From: Stenotrophomonas africana
Lineage (GTDB): Bacteria; Pseudomonadota; Gammaproteobacteria; Xanthomonadales; Xanthomonadaceae
Direction of reading: 5' to 3'
Length of the DNA stretch: 64,000 nt
NCBI RefSeq assembly: GCF_013004645.1
Contig: NZ_JABEME010000005.1
Location: forward strand, 62,001-126,000
Numbering within the stretch: the stretch's first letter is position 1; every line of letters begins with the position of its first letter. Under the pieces are notes generated by a model, which saw nothing but the letters and a program-made list of their open reading frames with translations, was not told the DNA's origin and did not search any database. A program made the position numbers and the translations under genes. Positions 62,619 through 64,000 of this stretch are shown piece after piece.

Positions 62619-62696
62619 GTAGAGCCGAGCCCATGCTCGGCTGCGGCAAGCCGAGCATGGGCTCGGCTCTACGGTAGATCCACGCCATGCGTGGAT
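62619..62696. repeat. SMAG/REP dimer plus ATCCACGC-variant copy
   Basis: An inverted dimer at 62619-62672 is followed by a third unit at 62674-62696, the same arrangement as at 31025-31120. It lies between convergent genes. Confidence 0.93.
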
Positions 62697-62718
62697 GGCG
62701 GTTCAATGATCGGCCGCG

Positions 62719-64000
62719 CTACCAGCGCAGCGTGCGCCGTGCCAGCGCTGCGGCCAGCTGCTCCATCACCTGCTGGGCCTGTGCCTGCGGCAGATGGTGC
62801 AGGGTCAGTGCCACATCGCCATGCGCGCCTGCGGTATCCAGCTGCAGGCTGCTGGTGCCGAGCAGCTTGTCCAGCGGTGAGCGCTGCAGGCGCAGGCCCT
62901 GCACCTTGTCCAGCTCGGCCCAGCGCCACCAACGCTTCCACCAGCCGCCGCGCACCGCCACGTAGTGGTCGTCCAGGTACCAGCCCATGCGTGCCATCTG
63001 CCGGCGCGCGACCAGCAACGCTACCGGCAACCAGGCCAATACCACCAACCCCCACGTTCCCCAGCGCCAGTACGCGGCTGCCGCCAACAGCGGTACCACC
63101 ACCAGCGCGCCCAGGCACAGCCGCCACCAGCCGCGCTGCGGAATGGACTGCCACTGCGCCGGTGGCCATTGCAACTGTGGCAGCAGGTGCCGCACCAGCT
63201 GCTCGCAACGCGTACTTGACGCCAGGGGTGCCAGTTCGCGCAGGGCACGGTCCTCATCGCGCGAGGGCCCGCCAGCGGCACTGTCGATGCGGAGCTGGCG
63301 CAGCCCGAACCAGCGCTGCAAAGTACCTTCGCGCAGCGTCCAGGCCTGGATGCGGCGGCGCGCCACGCTGCTGCGGGTGCGGCTGAGCAGACCGGCCGAC
63401 ACGGTCAGGCGACGATCCTGCTCGCTGAGGGTGAAGCCGTGGTAGCGCAGCAGGGTCAGCACCACCGACAGCATGCGCAGTGCCAGCCAGCCCAGCAGCA
63501 GTGCGGCAGCCAGCAGCAGGAAGGCGCCGGCCATGCCGGGGTGCAGATGGCTGGCGTAGCCGAAGGCTTCTCGGCCACCACGCTGGATGGCATCGTCCAT
63601 CACCGGCCGTGGCACGGTCTGGAACAGCACGCCGAATGCGGCCACCGCCAGCGCCCAACCGCGGTTGGAGAGCAGGCCCATGCGCACCACATCCCAACCG
63701 GACAGGCGCAGCAGCACGCGTTCGCGGTCGGCGTTGGCAATGGGCAGCGCATCAACGGCGTCGGCGGCCTGTGGCGCCTGCCCGCGCTGGCGCACCAGCC
63801 GCTCCAGCGCCAGCGCCTGGTCCAGCTTCAGCACGCGCATCTCGGCTTCCGGACGCACGCCGCCGGCCGATTCCAGGCGCAGCTCGGCCACGCCGAACAG
63901 GCGGTGCAGCGGGTTCTGCCGTACTTCCACGTTGTGGATGCGGGCGAACGGGATCTCGCGGCGGTTGCGTGCCAGCAGGCCACTGCGCACGGTGATCGCA
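62719..64000 (-). CDS. Bacterial PH-domain membrane protein (YdbT-like), 5' end outside window
   Basis: At least 427 residues, start not in the window. Three bPH2 (DUF304) modules separated by pairs of membrane helices: RNRREIPFARIHNVEVRQNPLHRLFGVAELRLESAG, RLTVSAGLLSRTRSSVARRRIQAW and YVAVRGGWWKRWWRWAELDKVQGLRLQRSPL. Each carries the signature of strand-rich PH folds next to an inner-membrane pair. The family (YdbT) is widespread, often next to a short ydbS partner, and its role is unknown. Confidence 0.88.
   Translation of the reverse strand, partial: AITVRSGLLARNRREIPFARIHNVEVRQNPLHRLFGVAELRLESAGGVRPEAEMRVLKLDQALALERLVRQRGQAPQAADAVDALPIANADRERVLLRLSGWDVVRMGLLSNRGWALAVAAFGVLFQTVPRPVMDDAIQRGGREAFGYASHLHPGMAGAFLLLAAALLLGWLALRMLSVVLTLLRYHGFTLSEQDRRLTVSAGLLSRTRSSVARRRIQAWTLREGTLQRWFGLRQLRIDSAAGGPSRDEDRALRELAPLASSTRCEQLVRHLLPQLQWPPAQWQSIPQRGWWRLCLGALVVVPLLAAAAYWRWGTWGLVVLAWLPVALLVARRQMARMGWYLDDHYVAVRGGWWKRWWRWAELDKVQGLRLQRSPLDKLLGTSSLQLDTAGAHGDVALTLHHLPQAQAQQVMEQLAAALARRTLRW

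Overview
The window looks like chromosome of a Stenotrophomonas species, most likely the S. maltophilia complex. GC content is high throughout, gene content and order match Xanthomonadaceae, and the gaps between genes are studded with short palindromes headed by GTAG, the SMAG/REP-type repeats known from S. maltophilia. I see no rRNA, tRNA, CRISPR array, prophage, transposase or insertion sequence. One gene (28889-29737) has a composition unlike its neighbours.

Left part (1-10.9 kb). A cut-off solute-binding protein, a Tat-exported carotenoid oxygenase and a DUF2141 protein lie on the minus strand. A NarL-type two-component system, a VOC protein, an arylamine N-acetyltransferase, a chemotaxis receptor with a near-consensus sigma-28 promoter, and a PepSY/flavodoxin/reductase fusion behind a Fur-like palindrome follow. 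From 10930 to 11555 there is no gene, only an inverted pair of complex hairpin elements.

11.5-25.2 kb. The cutA-dsbD-tlpA operon (thiol redox, periplasm), a secreted endonuclease I with a lamin-tail domain, groES-groEL with sigma-32 promoter and CIRCE operator, a LysR regulator divergent from a GST-luciferase-like oxidoreductase pair, a periplasmic two-lobed aspartic protease, and an OmpR-type two-component system.

25.2-37 kb. A MarR-HEAT-repeat operon with a palindromic operator, DAHP synthase behind an attenuator with an aromatic-rich leader peptide, an odd lower-GC gene, a UPF0126 channel gene controlled by a tandem glycine riboswitch, a GIY-YIG protein, an NTF2-like protein, type II NADH dehydrogenase, an NYN-domain protein, a GST and primosomal helicase priA, followed by a gap with paired DnaA boxes.

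37-53.5 kb. A membrane protein plus DUF3106 protein, a MATE exporter, SppA, a small lipoprotein, an SDR, two DUF4124 proteins, then the conserved minus-strand block lysM-dprA-smg-GYF/pilin-GYF/RDD-topA-tsaC.

53.5-64 kb. def-fmt-rsmB (translation initiation and rRNA modification) run away from lysM-dprA. Then come lipopolysaccharide assembly genes: an ArnT-like GT39, a WaaL-like ligase, GT4 and GT2 transferases and a CDP-glycerol-transferase-like protein. The window ends in a PH-domain membrane protein.

The most interesting signals are regulatory or structural. They are the FYWYYF leader attenuator before DAHP synthase, REP repeats whose GTAG head supplies stop codons to at least seven genes, the inverted hairpin pair at 11039-11545 whose stems differ but stay perfectly paired, the topA tail that continues in frame past its stop, a terminator-like hairpin between the groES promoter and its CIRCE operator, and the paired DnaA boxes beside priA.
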